This document shows positions 8,127 to 18,086 of a stretch of 64,000 nucleotides of DNA, piece by piece. The notes below the pieces were generated by a model. That model made no database searches, had not been told where the DNA came from, and was given only the letters and a program-made list of their open reading frames with translations. The position numbers and the translations under genes were made by a program. The first letter of the stretch is position 1. Each line of letters opens with the position of its first letter. The DNA lies in NCBI RefSeq assembly GCF_013744875.1, contig NZ_CP059399.1, positions 6,510,001 through 6,574,000 of the forward strand, in the 5' to 3' direction. The stretch is from Nocardia huaxiensis (GTDB taxonomy: Bacteria > Actinomycetota > Actinomycetes > Mycobacteriales > Mycobacteriaceae).

Positions 8127-9966
8127 ATGTGCACGATCGGCGCGGATTGGATACAACCGAAGCTGCTCACCCGTTGCCGATCGAATCGAGGGGTCCCGCT
8201 GTCTTCCCTACAAGCCACCTATCTGCCTGATCAGCACATGTTCGCGGTCTGGGCGTGGAACGGGGTCGCACCCGGGGACGCGCCGGAGGGGATCGGGGAA
8301 CGGGACACGGTCGAACTGGTCGTGCCCGGGCCGGACGGGCTCGCGGTGCGGGAGGTGCCGTGCGCGCTGGTGGAGCCGGGGCGGTTCGCGGGGTTACAGC
8401 TCGCGAAGGCCGGGGCGTCGGTGCGGACGTGGCGGGCCGCGTTCGACGGTGAGGCGGTCGCCCTGCCACCGGCCGCGCACGCGGTGCCCCAATGCCGCGG
8501 GCACGGCTGTTGTCGCCGCAGGGCGGGCGCTGGATGCGTTCCAGGGGACGCTGGCGCTGGACGGTGCCCTGCGGTCGGCGCTGAAGGCGGAGCTGCGGCC
8601 GTACCAGGCGCGCGGGATCGGGTGGCTGCACGAGACCACCGCCGCGCACGGCGGGGGTGTGCTCGCCGATGAGATGGGGCTCGGGAAGACCGTGCAGGCG
8701 ATCGGGTTTCTGCTCGGGCGGGTGCAGGAGGGGCCGCAGGTGGTGGTGTGCCCGACCTCACTGGTGGGCAACTGGGTGCACGAGATCGAGCGGTTCGCGC
8801 CGGGACTGACGGCGCATGCGTACCGGGGTGGAGAGCTGCCCGAGGTGTCGGCCGGGACCGTGGTGGTGACCGGGTATCCGACGCTGCGCGGGCACGGCGG
8901 GGTGCTGGGGGAAACGTCCTGGGCGAGCGCGGTATTCGATGAGGCGCAGGTATTGAAGAATCCGCGCACGCAGGTGTCGAAGGCGGCGCGGGCGATTCCG
9001 GCCACGGTGCGGGTGGCGTTGACCGGCACGCCGGTGGAGAACCATCTCGACGAGTTGTGGGCGCTGCTGAATCTGGTGGCGCCGCAGGAGTTCACGCACA
9101 AGGCGCAGTTCCGGCGGCGGTTCGTGAAGCCGATCCACGAGGGGTCGGCGGCCGCGGTGATCCGGCTGCGGGACGCCCTAGAGCCGATTGTGCTGGCGCG
9201 GAGGAAATCTCAGGTGGCGACCACGCTGCCGCCCAAGATTCACACCGATCTGGTGTGCGATCTGACCGATGAGCAGGAGCGGCTCTACGATCGGCTGCTC
9301 GACCAGGCCGAATCGGAGGGCTTCGGGTCGGGGGCGCAACGACATTCGCGGGTGCTGGCGGTGCTCACCGAATTGAAGCAGGTGTGCAATCATCCCGGGC
9401 TGATCACCGGCGAGCTGGATGAATTGCCGGGCCGGTCGGGCAAATTCGATGTCTGCTTCGATATTCTGGCCAACAATGTGGAGGCGGACGCGCCGACGCT
9501 GGTGTTCACCCAGTATCGGCGCACCGGGGAGTTGCTGGTGCGGCAGTGCGCCGAGCAATTCGGGGTGACGGCGCCGTTCTTCCACGGCGGGCTGAATCAG
9601 GCCGAGCGCGGGGATATCGTCACGCGGTTCCAATCCCCCGACGGCCCACCGATTCTCATTCTGAGTTTGAAGGCGGCGGGCACCGGTTTGACGCTCACCC
9701 GGGCCGCCGATGTCATTCATTTCGATCGCTGGTGGAATCCGGCGGTGGAGGCGCAGGCGTCGGATCGCGCGCACCGGATCGGGCAGACCCGCACGGTCAC
9801 CGTCACCACGCTCACCTCGGGCACGACCATCGAGGAGCACATCGCGGGCATGCACGACCGGAAATCGGCGCTGACGGACCTCGCCGACACCGCCGGGGTG
9901 GCCGCACTGGCCCGCCTCGACGACGACCGCCTGCTCGAGATGCTGCGCCGGAAGCGAGCCAACTGA
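8127..9966 (+). CDS. SNF2-family DEAD/DEAH helicase, frameshifted near 8487-8490
   Basis: A Swi2/Snf2 ATPase of about 612 residues once a single extra base is removed. The N-terminal part (LQATYLPDQHMFAVWAWNG onward) reads in one frame up to AAHAVP; the rest, from NAAGTAVVAAG, reads in the next frame, and a CCCC run at 8487-8490 is the obvious site. Motif I DEMGLGKTVQ, motif II DEAQ, motif III LTGTPVEN and the C-terminal helicase motifs (LKAAGTGLTLT, DRAHRIGQ) are intact. The protein is shorter than mycobacterial HelZ-type proteins (about 1000 residues). The downstream SWIM gene is a typical partner. The exact start is uncertain; the shift may be a sequencing error or a true lesion. Confidence 0.75.
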
Positions 9967-9967
9967 T

Positions 9968-10528
9968 ATGCCCGACAACGACTTCGGATACACCGCCTGG
10001 GGCAAGGACTGGGTGCGCCTGGCCGAGCCGCTGAAAGTCACCAGACCCGATCCGCTGCTCCCCCGCGCCCGGCGCATCGCCCGCCTCGGCGAGGTGCGGC
10101 TGGAGATCGACGGCGTGCACGTGCGCGCGTCGATCCACTACGGCGCGAAAGCCTCGGTCACCTATCTGGAACTGACGCCCCTGCCCGCCGCGACCGTGCA
10201 GGCCATCGCCGAGGTGATCCCCGCCGACGCGCTCACGCTCGCCGACGAGCTGCACACGACGTTGCGCGCGGCCGGGATCACCGTGGCCCCGGTCCTGGCG
10301 AATGTCGACTGCTCGTGCAGCGCCCGCACCCCGCGCTGCATCCACCTGCTCGTCACCTGCTACACGCTGGCCCTGCGGGTGGACGAAACACCCTGGCTCG
10401 CTTTGGATCTCCAAGGTTATCGACTGCCCCGCACCGGCGAAGAGCAGCCTGCCGGAGTACCCGCGCCACGCTGGACGCCGCTCAGCACCCTGGATCCGAT
10501 GACCTTCTTCGAGATGCCCGCCGGCTGA
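9968..10528 (+). CDS. SWIM zinc-finger protein paired with the SNF2 helicase
   Basis: A 186-residue protein beginning one base after the helicase stop. The SWIM signature CxCx(n)CxH is visible as CSCSARTPRCIH (about 116-127). SWIM proteins encoded next to SNF2 helicases are thought to mediate nucleic-acid or partner binding. No other domain is recognised. The arrangement shows a two-gene operon, which argues that the helicase is or was functional. Confidence 0.8.
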   Translation: MPDNDFGYTAWGKDWVRLAEPLKVTRPDPLLPRARRIARLGEVRLEIDGVHVRASIHYGAKASVTYLELTPLPAATVQAIAEVIPADALTLADELHTTLRAAGITVAPVLANVDCSCSARTPRCIHLLVTCYTLALRVDETPWLALDLQGYRLPRTGEEQPAGVPAPRWTPLSTLDPMTFFEMPAG

Positions 10529-10544
10529 GCGAGTAACGCCCACT

Positions 10545-10635
10545 CGTCATCCCGGCATGTTTTTGGCCGGGATCCACACAGTCGGCGGCACGGCCGACAG
10601 CGATGGATTCCGGCTAAGAGCACGCCGGAATGACG
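10545..10635. repeat. 91-bp nested palindromic repeat (REP/MITE-like)
   Basis: Terminal inverted repeats CGTCATCCCGGC (10545-10556) and GCCGGAATGACG (10624-10635) are near-perfect complements. Inside are a second pair, GCCGGGATCCA and TGGATTCCGGC, and a central GTCGGC/GCCGAC pair, so the whole element folds into one long hairpin. It lies between the convergent 3' ends of the SWIM gene and the methyltransferase gene. No open reading frame. Similar CGTCATcCCGGC elements occur as dispersed repeats in other bacteria. Confidence 0.7.
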
Positions 10636-10656
10636 GGGGAAGCACGCTCGCCGGGA

Positions 10657-11223
10657 TCACTCCTTACGGGCGGAGAAGCGGAACATGGTTGGGGCGGTGG
10701 CGATCTCGATATCGGTGAAGCCGAGGCGCTCGAGGCGGCCGGTCAGCGTGTCCGGCGGGACCGGGACGCAGGTGTCGCCGATGTGCATGAGGCGGAAGGC
10801 GGTGCTGTCCAGGCCGTCGCTGCCGGCGAAGACGCCGCCCGGTCGCAGCACCCGGAACGCCTCGGCGAACAGTGCGTCCTGTGCGGACGGTGTCGGGACG
10901 TGGTGCAGCATGGTGAAACAGACGACCGAGCTGAACTCCTTGTCCGGCAGGGGCATCGCCGTGCCGTCGCCGTCGATGACACGCAGCTCCCCCGCGTGCC
11001 GGGTGCGCAGGCGGGCGGCGAGCTTCGAGTCGATCTCGAGACCGGTGAGCAGCGGCGCCCGCTCGCGCAGGGTGCGCACGTTCGCGCCGTAACCGGGGCC
11101 GACTTCGAGGGCATTGTCGCCGAGGTCGACCTCGCGCAGCGCCCACGGCACGATACGGGTCGCGGTCAGGCGCTCCCAGATGGAGGAGCGGCAGCACAGC
11201 TGGTGAAAGATGTTCATCCCCAT
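10657..11223 (-). CDS. class I SAM-dependent methyltransferase
   Basis: A methyltransferase of about 188 residues. Motif I is ALEVGPGYGANVR, motif II region is LTGLEIDSKLAARL, followed by GDGTAMPLPDKEFSSVVCFTMLHHV, the typical small-molecule (UbiE/Methyltransf_11) core. Substrate unknown. The ATG at 11223 is supported by TAGCGT located 7 nt upstream on the minus strand, consistent with a leaderless start. It diverges from an AraC gene whose start is 55 bp away. Confidence 0.8.
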   Translation of the reverse strand: MGMNIFHQLCCRSSIWERLTATRIVPWALREVDLGDNALEVGPGYGANVRTLRERAPLLTGLEIDSKLAARLRTRHAGELRVIDGDGTAMPLPDKEFSSVVCFTMLHHVPTPSAQDALFAEAFRVLRPGGVFAGSDGLDSTAFRLMHIGDTCVPVPPDTLTGRLERLGFTDIEIATAPTMFRFSARKE

Positions 11224-11278
11224 GCCCGCAACGCTAGGCAGCACCGGTCGTGGCCGCGACGGCCTACAGTGACAAACC

Positions 11279-12082
11279 ATGTCGCCGAACGGTCATCGCC
11301 GGACACCCGCGCCGCCGTCCGGCGACGCTGAGAGCATGGTCATCTCCGCGCCCGCCGGTCCCACGGCCATGGTGTTCGGGGCGGGTGCGCTGCCGGCCGG
11401 GCTGTGGTTCGACGAGCACGCGCATCCCCAGCACCAGATCGCCTGGGCCACACGGGGTGTGATCACGGTGGAGATCGGGGACGGGCGCTGGGTGCTGCCA
11501 CCCACCCGGGCGCTGTGGATTCCGGGCGGGATGCGGCATCGCACCGGCACCTCCGAGGGGGCGATGATGAGCGGCATCTATCTGGAGCCGGATCGCACTC
11601 CGGTCGCCTTCCCGGCGCCCACCATGCTGCGTGTGAGCACGCTGCTGCACGAACTGTTCGGTCACCTCACCGCCGCGACCACCACGGCCGGGCAGCGGCA
11701 GCGCGCCGAGGCCGTGATCTTCGACCTGCTGCAGCCGGTGGATGTGATTCCGGTCGGTGCGCGCATGCCCGAGGATGCCCGCGCCCGGCGGGTCGCCGAC
11801 GCGCTGCTGGCCGATCCGGCCGATCCGCGCACGCTCGAGCAGTTCGCCCCGTACGCGGCGGCGAGTCCGCGCACGCTGGCACGCGCCTTCCTCGCCGAGA
11901 CCGGAATCACGTTCGGCCACTGGCGAACTCAGATACGGCTGGCGGCCTCGCTGCCACTGCTGGCCGATGGCCTGCCGGTGGCCCGGATCGCCGCGCGCGT
12001 CGGCTACGCCACGCCCAGCGCGTACGTGGCGGCGTTCCATCGCGAGGTCGGGGTCGCACCCGGGCGCTACTTCGCCCGCTGA
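11279..12082 (+). CDS. AraC-family regulator with cupin-like sensor domain
   Basis: A 267-residue regulator. The N-terminal half has the AraC-type cupin pattern DEHAHPQHQIAWATRG and LPPTRALWIPGGMRH (about 41-86), as in NimR-type repressors; the C-terminal half is an HTH_18 domain with LEQFAPYAAASPRTLARAF and RVGYATPSAYVAAFHREVGVAPGRY. TACAGT at 11265-11270, 8 nt before the ATG, suggests a leaderless transcript. The divergent methyltransferase is the most obvious target. Confidence 0.85.
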   Translation: MSPNGHRRTPAPPSGDAESMVISAPAGPTAMVFGAGALPAGLWFDEHAHPQHQIAWATRGVITVEIGDGRWVLPPTRALWIPGGMRHRTGTSEGAMMSGIYLEPDRTPVAFPAPTMLRVSTLLHELFGHLTAATTTAGQRQRAEAVIFDLLQPVDVIPVGARMPEDARARRVADALLADPADPRTLEQFAPYAAASPRTLARAFLAETGITFGHWRTQIRLAASLPLLADGLPVARIAARVGYATPSAYVAAFHREVGVAPGRYFAR

Positions 12083-12119
12083 ACCGCCGCCGTGCACGCC
12101 GCTGTGCTTGGATTCGATC

Positions 12120-12839
12120 ATGATCAACCGGGGGCTCACACAGGTGCGGGCACTGCTGTTCGATGTGCAGGGCACGGCGGCGGACTTCCATTCGGTGGTG
12201 CGAGCGGAGGCGCGGCGGATCGCGGGCGACCGCGACACCGTGGACTGGACCGAGTTCGTCGACCGCTGGCGGGCGAAATACTTCACGACGCTCGAGGCCG
12301 CGAACCCCGGTGACGGCGAATGGCTTTCGGTGCATTCGGTGTATCGCGACGCGCTCGACCGGCTGCTCGCCGAATACGGCGTCGACGACCTCGGTGAAGA
12401 TGAGCGCGAGGATCTCACCCTGGCCTGGCAGCGCATGACGCCCTGGCCCGACGCGGTGCCCGGATTACAGCGGCTGCGCACCCGATTCACCCTCGCGACC
12501 CTGTCGAACGCGGATGTGGCCGCGGTGGTGAATATTTCGAAGCGCGGCGGGCTGCCCTGGGATGTCATCTTCACCGCCGAGATGGCCGGAGCGTTCAAAC
12601 CCGATCCGGCCGCCTACGGCATGGCGGCACGCTATCTGGGCCTGTCACCGCGGGAAATCATGATGGTGGCGTGCCACAAGTACGACATTCGCGCGGCGTC
12701 GGCGCTCGGATTCCGGACCGCATTCGTCACCCGCCCACTCGAATTCGGACCGACCGGCACGGTCGATGTGGAATACAGCGACGAATTCGATATCAATGCA
12801 GAGGATTTCGTCGATCTGGCCGAACAACTCGGTTGCTGA
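12120..12839 (+). CDS. haloacid dehalogenase type II family hydrolase
   Basis: A 239-residue HAD-superfamily protein. Motif I LLFDVQGTAADF has the nucleophilic Asp (family norm FDVFGT), motif II is LSNAD, motif III AGAFKPDPAAYGMA holds the Lys, and motif IV is ACHKYDIRAASALGF in place of the usual AxHxWDxxGA. FVTRPLEFG near the end is characteristic of L-2-haloacid dehalogenase-like enzymes. The true substrate may be an organic acid or a phosphate ester. It starts 38 bp after the AraC gene on the same strand, so it may be in the same transcript. Confidence 0.8.
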   Translation: MINRGLTQVRALLFDVQGTAADFHSVVRAEARRIAGDRDTVDWTEFVDRWRAKYFTTLEAANPGDGEWLSVHSVYRDALDRLLAEYGVDDLGEDEREDLTLAWQRMTPWPDAVPGLQRLRTRFTLATLSNADVAAVVNISKRGGLPWDVIFTAEMAGAFKPDPAAYGMAARYLGLSPREIMMVACHKYDIRAASALGFRTAFVTRPLEFGPTGTVDVEYSDEFDINAEDFVDLAEQLGC

Positions 12840-12997
12840 CCGACCCGATGAACGGGTCTTCGCAGCGAGGCATTCACCTTTCGTAAACCGCTGCGGCGGC
12901 GCGAATCGCGTGGCAATGTGTGCGCCCGGCCGGTCGAGCAGGGGGACGACTGCTCGAATTCCCGGTCGTATCAACACATTCGAACCATGGGATTTGC

Positions 12998-13462
12998 ATG
13001 AACTCTCGACATATCGTGCTGCTCGCGGCCTCCGCGCTCACGGCCACCGCACTGCTCACCGGCTGCGGCAGCAGCACCCGGTCGACCGCCACGTCGACCA
13101 CGACCGTCAAGGCGACCACCACCGTCGCGGCCACCACCACGACCGCACCGACCACCACGACCTCCGCACTTCCGGTGGCGCCCACCACCGTTCGCGCCGG
13201 AGCGCCGTCCGCGCCCACCGTCCCGCCGGAACCGGCAGCGCCCACGACGGCGGTGGAGCTACCGCCCGCGCCGGAGATCGCCGACACCACGGAACCGCCC
13301 GCACCGCCCGTGCGCACGGTCGCGCCGACGACCACGGCCGCATCCGCCTACTACCAGAACTGCGCCGCCGCGCGAGCCGCGGGCGCGGCGCCGCTGCATC
13401 GCGGCGACCCCGGATACCGCGCGGGCCTGGATCGCGACAACGACGGCGTCGCCTGCGAGTGA
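12998..13462 (+). CDS. lipoprotein with excalibur calcium-binding domain
   Basis: A 154-residue exported lipoprotein. The signal peptide ends in the lipobox LLTGC (about residues 18-22). A long Thr/Pro/Ala-rich linker follows, typical of a cell-wall-spanning spacer. The C-terminus (YYQNCAAARAAGAAPLHRGD, then GLDRDNDGVACE) is an excalibur domain, whose DxDxDG-like loop binds calcium. The ATG at 12998 is chosen because the signal peptide begins there. Confidence 0.85.
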   Translation: MNSRHIVLLAASALTATALLTGCGSSTRSTATSTTTVKATTTVAATTTTAPTTTTSALPVAPTTVRAGAPSAPTVPPEPAAPTTAVELPPAPEIADTTEPPAPPVRTVAPTTTAASAYYQNCAAARAAGAAPLHRGDPGYRAGLDRDNDGVACE

Positions 13463-13520
13463 GGCGCAGCCGGCGCGCGGCAGCCCGGATCGATCGGTGC
13501 TGTCCGCGCGCCTGGCCGGG

Positions 13521-15086
13521 TCAGGCGCGCGGCACCGCGCCCGGCTCGATCGCGTCCGACTCGATGATGGTCTCCGACGGCTGCGGCAGCCTGCGGGCCA
13601 GCACGTCACCGCGGAAGAACGGCGGCATCACCTTGGCCAGGATCAGATAGATCGGCACACCCAGCAGCAGCGTGCCCACACCCAGCAGGAAGGTGCTGCC
13701 GATGTGCCAGTGCGGTGGGAACGGCAGCTGCCAGGAGGCGGTGTCCTCGGCGGGCTGCCAGGAGGTGACGGCGGTCCAGCCGGCCGCGAACAGCAGCGCG
13801 AATCCACCGGCGGCGGGCAGCAGCCCCTTCATGACGAGAGTCCTTGGGCTGGTGGCGAATCGATCCCGGTACAGCCAAGCGCAGCTCACGCCGGTCAGTC
13901 CGTAGTACAGCCCGATGGAGATGCCGATGGCGGTCACCGCGTCCGCGATGAGACGGCCGCCGGAGGCGAAGTTCAGCACCACGTACAGCACGATCGACAG
14001 TCCGCCGAACATCCAGGTGGAGAACACCGGCGTCCGATACCGCGGATCGATCTTGGCGAAAGCCTTGGGCAGCGCGTGATGCAGCGCCATCGAATACGTG
14101 GTGCGCGCGGTCGGCAGAATCGTGGTCTGGGTGGAGGCCGCCGCCGAGGTGAGCACCATGAGGAACAGCAGGTGCACCAGCACCTGCCCGATCATGCCCT
14201 CGCCGAACACGGCCGCGCCGAGCGCGCCCAGCACATCGTCCACGTGCTCCGGATTGGCCAGCCCCAGCCCGTCGGTCCCGGTCCCCGCGAACGCCTGGGC
14301 GGCCACCGTGACCAGCAGATACAGCCCGACCAGCGTGATGGTCGAGAGCACCGCCGAGCGGCCGGGCGTATGCCGTGGATCCACGGTCTCCTGATTGACC
14401 GCGACCGCCGAATCCCAGCCCCAGTAGATGAACACCATCAACAGCAGCGCCGTCACGAAGTCGTTGAAGGAGCCGATCGCGAACGGGTTGAACCACTCCC
14501 AGTGCGGCAGGCTCGATCCGGCGGGCGCGTGCCCGAGCAGCACGCGGGTCAGCGCCACCACCGCGAACACCACCAGCATGCCGAATTCGATGGTGAGCAA
14601 GGACGATTGCAGCCGCGCCGAGGCGTCGATGCCGCGCACCGCCACCAGTGTCATGACGATCAGATAGACGATGCCCAGCAGCAGCACCCACGGGCTGGTC
14701 GCGTCCGAGCCGATGCCCTTCGCCCCGAACAGCAGGAAGGTGTACTGCGAGCTGATCTGCGCCAGGCTCGCCATGACCAGCAGATCCGACACCACGATGG
14801 CCCAGCCGGCCATCCAGCCGGTGAACGGCCCGAACGCCCGCGTGGCCCACACGAAGGTGGTGCCCGGATCCGGTTCCACCTCGTTGAGATCGCGATATCC
14901 GATGGCCACCAGCAACATCGGCACGAAGGCCAGCAGCACGATCACCGGCGATTGCAGCCCGACGGCGGCCACCACGAGTCCGAGGGTGGCGGTGATGCTG
15001 TACGCGGGTCCGGCCGAGGCCACGCCGATGACGACGCTCGAGGCCAGGGAGAGCGCACCGGATCGCAGGGTGCTGGGCGATGTCAC
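13521..15086 (-). CDS. APC-family amino acid/polyamine permease
   Basis: A transporter of about 521 residues with 12 or more hydrophobic helices. It has the APC signature near the N-terminus (SVVIGVASAGPAYSITATLG) and GYRDLNEVEPDPGTTFVWATR. Substrate not determinable; amino acid or polyamine uptake fits the family. The GTG at 15086 is favoured because TACTCT lies 6 nt upstream on the minus strand, giving a leaderless start; the longer frame from 15116 overlaps this promoter. Confidence 0.85.
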   Translation of the reverse strand: MTSPSTLRSGALSLASSVVIGVASAGPAYSITATLGLVVAAVGLQSPVIVLLAFVPMLLVAIGYRDLNEVEPDPGTTFVWATRAFGPFTGWMAGWAIVVSDLLVMASLAQISSQYTFLLFGAKGIGSDATSPWVLLLGIVYLIVMTLVAVRGIDASARLQSSLLTIEFGMLVVFAVVALTRVLLGHAPAGSSLPHWEWFNPFAIGSFNDFVTALLLMVFIYWGWDSAVAVNQETVDPRHTPGRSAVLSTITLVGLYLLVTVAAQAFAGTGTDGLGLANPEHVDDVLGALGAAVFGEGMIGQVLVHLLFLMVLTSAAASTQTTILPTARTTYSMALHHALPKAFAKIDPRYRTPVFSTWMFGGLSIVLYVVLNFASGGRLIADAVTAIGISIGLYYGLTGVSCAWLYRDRFATSPRTLVMKGLLPAAGGFALLFAAGWTAVTSWQPAEDTASWQLPFPPHWHIGSTFLLGVGTLLLGVPIYLILAKVMPPFFRGDVLARRLPQPSETIIESDAIEPGAVPRA

Positions 15087-15144
15087 CGGGTAAGAGTACG
15101 GGCAAAACCCCAGCAACTAGGAATCGGCCGACCGGTATGCCCGG

Positions 15145-16857
15145 CTACATCTTGCGCAGTTGCGCGATCCGCTGTTCCAGCTGGTCCGCGGTCGCCAAAG
15201 CGGTTGGCGGGCCACCGCATTCGCGACGTAGCTCACCGTGAATGACCCCGTGCGGTTTGCCGGTGCGATGGTGATGCATGGCCACCAGGCTGTTGAGTTC
15301 GCGACGCAATTCACTGAGCCGATCGGAGGTCGCGGCGCGTTCGGTGGCGGCGGCCACCCCGGCCCCGGATTCGGGCGCGGCGGCGGCGTTGCTGCGCTCC
15401 TTGATCTGACGTGCCTGCCGGTCGCGCAGCAGCGCCCGCATCTGGTCGGCGTCGAGCAGGCCCGGGATGCCGAGGTAATCGGCCTCCTCGTCGCTGCCGG
15501 AGAAGGTGGCGGTGCCGAACGAGTCACCGTCGTAGATGACCTGATCCAGTTCGGCGTCGGCGGCCAGGGCGATGAACTTGCGTTCCTCCTCGCCCGGCTC
15601 GTCCTTCTGCTTGTTGGCGTCGATGAGCAGTTCGTCGTCGAGGTCGCTCTTCTCGCGATGCGGCTTGCCGATCACGTGATCGCGCTGCAATTCCAGCTGC
15701 GCGGCCAGGTCCAGCAGCACCGGCACCGACGGCAGGAACACGCTCGCGGTCTCCCCGGCCTTGCGGGCACGCACGAAACGGCCGATGGCCTGCGCGAAGT
15801 ACAGCGGGGTCGAGGCGCTGGTGGCGTACACGCCGACCGCCAGGCGCGGCACGTCGACGCCCTCGGACACCATGCGCACCGCGACCATCCACGGGTCGGT
15901 GTTGGCGCTGAACTCGTCGATGCGATCGGAGGAGCCCGGATCGTCGGAGAGCACGATGGTCGGCTTGGTGCCCGAAATGTGTTCCAGCAGTTCGGCGTAG
16001 TCGCGCGCCTTCTCCTGGTCGGTGGCGATGACCAGGCCGCCCGCATCGGGCATGCCGGTGGCGCGCAGCTGGCGCAGGCGGGTGTCGGCGGCGGTGAGCA
16101 CCTTCGACATCCAGTCGCCGGCGGGGTCCAGGGCGGTGCGCCAGGCGCGGGCGGTCTGCTCGGCGTTCAGCGGCTCACCCAGGCGGGCGGAATACTCCTC
16201 GCCCGCGCTGTCGCGCCACTGCGCCTCACCGGAGTAGGCGAGGAACACGACGGGCCGCACGACGCCGTCGGCGAGCGCCTCGGAGTAGCCGTAGGTGTGG
16301 TCGGCGCGCGACTTCTCGAAACCGCTGGAATCGACCTCGTAGGTGATGAACGGGATCTTGGAGTCGTCGCTGCGGAACGGGGTACCGGTCAGCGCCAGTC
16401 TTCGGGTCGCGTCCCCGAACGCCTCCTCGACGCCTTCACCCCAGCTCTTGGCGTCGCCGGCGTGGTGCACCTCGTCGAAGATGACCAGGGTGCGCCGATT
16501 CTCGGTGCGCACACGGTGTTTGAACGGATGCGAGGCGACCTGCGCGTAGGTGACGACCACGCCGTGATAGTCGGCGGAGGTGGTGCCGGTGGCATTGGAG
16601 AAGTTGGAATCCAGCTGGATGCCGTTGCGCGCGGCCGAGGCCGCCCACTGATGCTTGAGGTGCTCGGTGGGCGCGACCACCGTCACCTGATCGACCGTGC
16701 GGTCGGCGAGCAGTTCGGCGGCGATGCGCAGCGCGAACGTCGTCTTACCAGCACCCGGCGTCGCGACCGCGAGAAAGTCCCGTGGCTTCGACGTCAGATA
16801 CTTGGTGAGAGCCCTACGCTGCCATGCACGAAGCGAACCGCCACCACCCGAAGTCAC
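15145..16857 (-). CDS. DEAD/DEAH-box superfamily 2 helicase
   Basis: A protein of about 570 residues with an intact SF2 core: Q-like region LRAWQRRAL, Walker A ATPGAGKTTFALR (about 31-43), motif II DEVHH, motif III LTGTPFR, and C-terminal motifs SEGVDVPRLAVGVY and QAIGRFVRAR. The tail is hydrophilic and probably coiled (SDRLSELRRELNSLVAMHHH). It resembles the ComFA/RecQ-distant helicases conserved in mycobacteria; role in repair or RNA metabolism unknown. The GTG at 16857 lies 7 nt after TACTCT on the minus strand. Confidence 0.85.
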   Translation of the reverse strand: MTSGGGGSLRAWQRRALTKYLTSKPRDFLAVATPGAGKTTFALRIAAELLADRTVDQVTVVAPTEHLKHQWAASAARNGIQLDSNFSNATGTTSADYHGVVVTYAQVASHPFKHRVRTENRRTLVIFDEVHHAGDAKSWGEGVEEAFGDATRRLALTGTPFRSDDSKIPFITYEVDSSGFEKSRADHTYGYSEALADGVVRPVVFLAYSGEAQWRDSAGEEYSARLGEPLNAEQTARAWRTALDPAGDWMSKVLTAADTRLRQLRATGMPDAGGLVIATDQEKARDYAELLEHISGTKPTIVLSDDPGSSDRIDEFSANTDPWMVAVRMVSEGVDVPRLAVGVYATSASTPLYFAQAIGRFVRARKAGETASVFLPSVPVLLDLAAQLELQRDHVIGKPHREKSDLDDELLIDANKQKDEPGEEERKFIALAADAELDQVIYDGDSFGTATFSGSDEEADYLGIPGLLDADQMRALLRDRQARQIKERSNAAAAPESGAGVAAATERAATSDRLSELRRELNSLVAMHHHRTGKPHGVIHGELRRECGGPPTALATADQLEQRIAQLRKM

Positions 16858-16979
16858 TCGACAGAGAGTAGCGATCCGAACCGACACCGCACCAATCCGA
16901 CACAGCCCGTTGTAGTGCCGCACGACACATCGCGGGTCCGCGCACAATCCTTTCGCTGGTGAGCGATGCTTAGGCCACC

Positions 16980-18080
16980 ATGAACGAGCACGACCCTCCC
17001 CCTGGACACTCCGGCGAGTCCCCGCCGGAGTCGCTCCCGTCCCCGGCGGAACCGGCGCGGGTGCGCACCGTCACACGGCTGCGCCGCATCCCGGAGCTCG
17101 TGACCCATGTCGCGGTGAAAGCCTGGGACGATTCGATATTCGCCAAGTCGGCCGCGGCCGCGTTCTGGCAGACGCTGTCGCTGGCGCCGCTGCTGCTGGG
17201 TCTGCTCGGCAGCCTCGGCTATGTCGGGCACTGGTTCGGGCCCGACACCGTCGACATCGTGCAGGCGAAGATTCTGAGCTTCAGCCGGAACCTGTTCAGT
17301 CCCAGCGTGGTCGACGATCTGATCGCGCCGACCGTCAACGATGTGCTGCGCAAGGGGCACGGCGGGGTGGTGTCGGTGGGTTTCGTGCTGTCGCTGTGGG
17401 CCGGGTCCTCGGCCATGGCCACCTTCGTCGATGCCATCACCGCCGCGCACGGGCAGGCCGAGGCGCGGCACCCGGTGTGGCAGCGGGTGTTCGCCCTGCT
17501 GCTGTACGTGGGGTTCCTGCTCGCCTCGGTGCTGATCCTGCCGCTGGTCGCGCTGGGGCCTTCGCTCATCGGGCGCGTGCTACCCGAGGGCTGGAAGGAA
17601 CCCGGGCTACGCCTGATCGACGCGTTCTACTACCCTGGCACGGCGTTTCTGCTCATCATCGGCCTGACCACGCTCTACAAGCTGGCACTGCATCGCACGC
17701 TGCCGTGGCATCGGCTGTTCGGCGGGGCACTGGTGGCGGGCGTGTTCTTCATGGGGGCGAGCGAGGTCCTGCGCCGGTACCTGTCGTGGATCACCAAAAC
17801 CGGCATCAGCTACGGGGCGCTGGCCACCCCGATCGCCTTCCTGCTGTTCACGTTCTTCCTCGGCTTCGCCGTCATTCTCGGCGCCGAATTCAATGCCAGC
17901 GTGCAGGAATTCTGGCCGGCCCGCGCCACCCGGCTCTCCCAGATCAAGGCGTGGTGGCATGCGCGGCAGCGGCAGCACGCCGAGCCGCGCGCGGACGAGG
18001 GTGCGGTGGCAGCGGACCCCGCGGATCCGAATCCCGCACCCTCCTCCCGGACCGGTCAGTCCCGGTCCTTGCGCCTGTAG
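16980..18080 (+). CDS. YihY/virulence factor BrkB family membrane protein
   Basis: A 366-residue integral membrane protein with about six helices. KSAAAAFWQTLSLAPLLLGL (about 56-75) and the later RYLSWITKTGISYGALATPI and LGFAVILGAEFNA are YihY/BrkB hallmarks. The N-terminus (first 30 residues) is Pro/Ser-rich and the C-terminal 50 residues are charged, both likely cytoplasmic. Family function remains unsettled. It diverges from the helicase gene. Confidence 0.9.
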   Translation: MNEHDPPPGHSGESPPESLPSPAEPARVRTVTRLRRIPELVTHVAVKAWDDSIFAKSAAAAFWQTLSLAPLLLGLLGSLGYVGHWFGPDTVDIVQAKILSFSRNLFSPSVVDDLIAPTVNDVLRKGHGGVVSVGFVLSLWAGSSAMATFVDAITAAHGQAEARHPVWQRVFALLLYVGFLLASVLILPLVALGPSLIGRVLPEGWKEPGLRLIDAFYYPGTAFLLIIGLTTLYKLALHRTLPWHRLFGGALVAGVFFMGASEVLRRYLSWITKTGISYGALATPIAFLLFTFFLGFAVILGAEFNASVQEFWPARATRLSQIKAWWHARQRQHAEPRADEGAVAADPADPNPAPSSRTGQSRSLRL

Positions 18081-18086
18081 CTGCGC

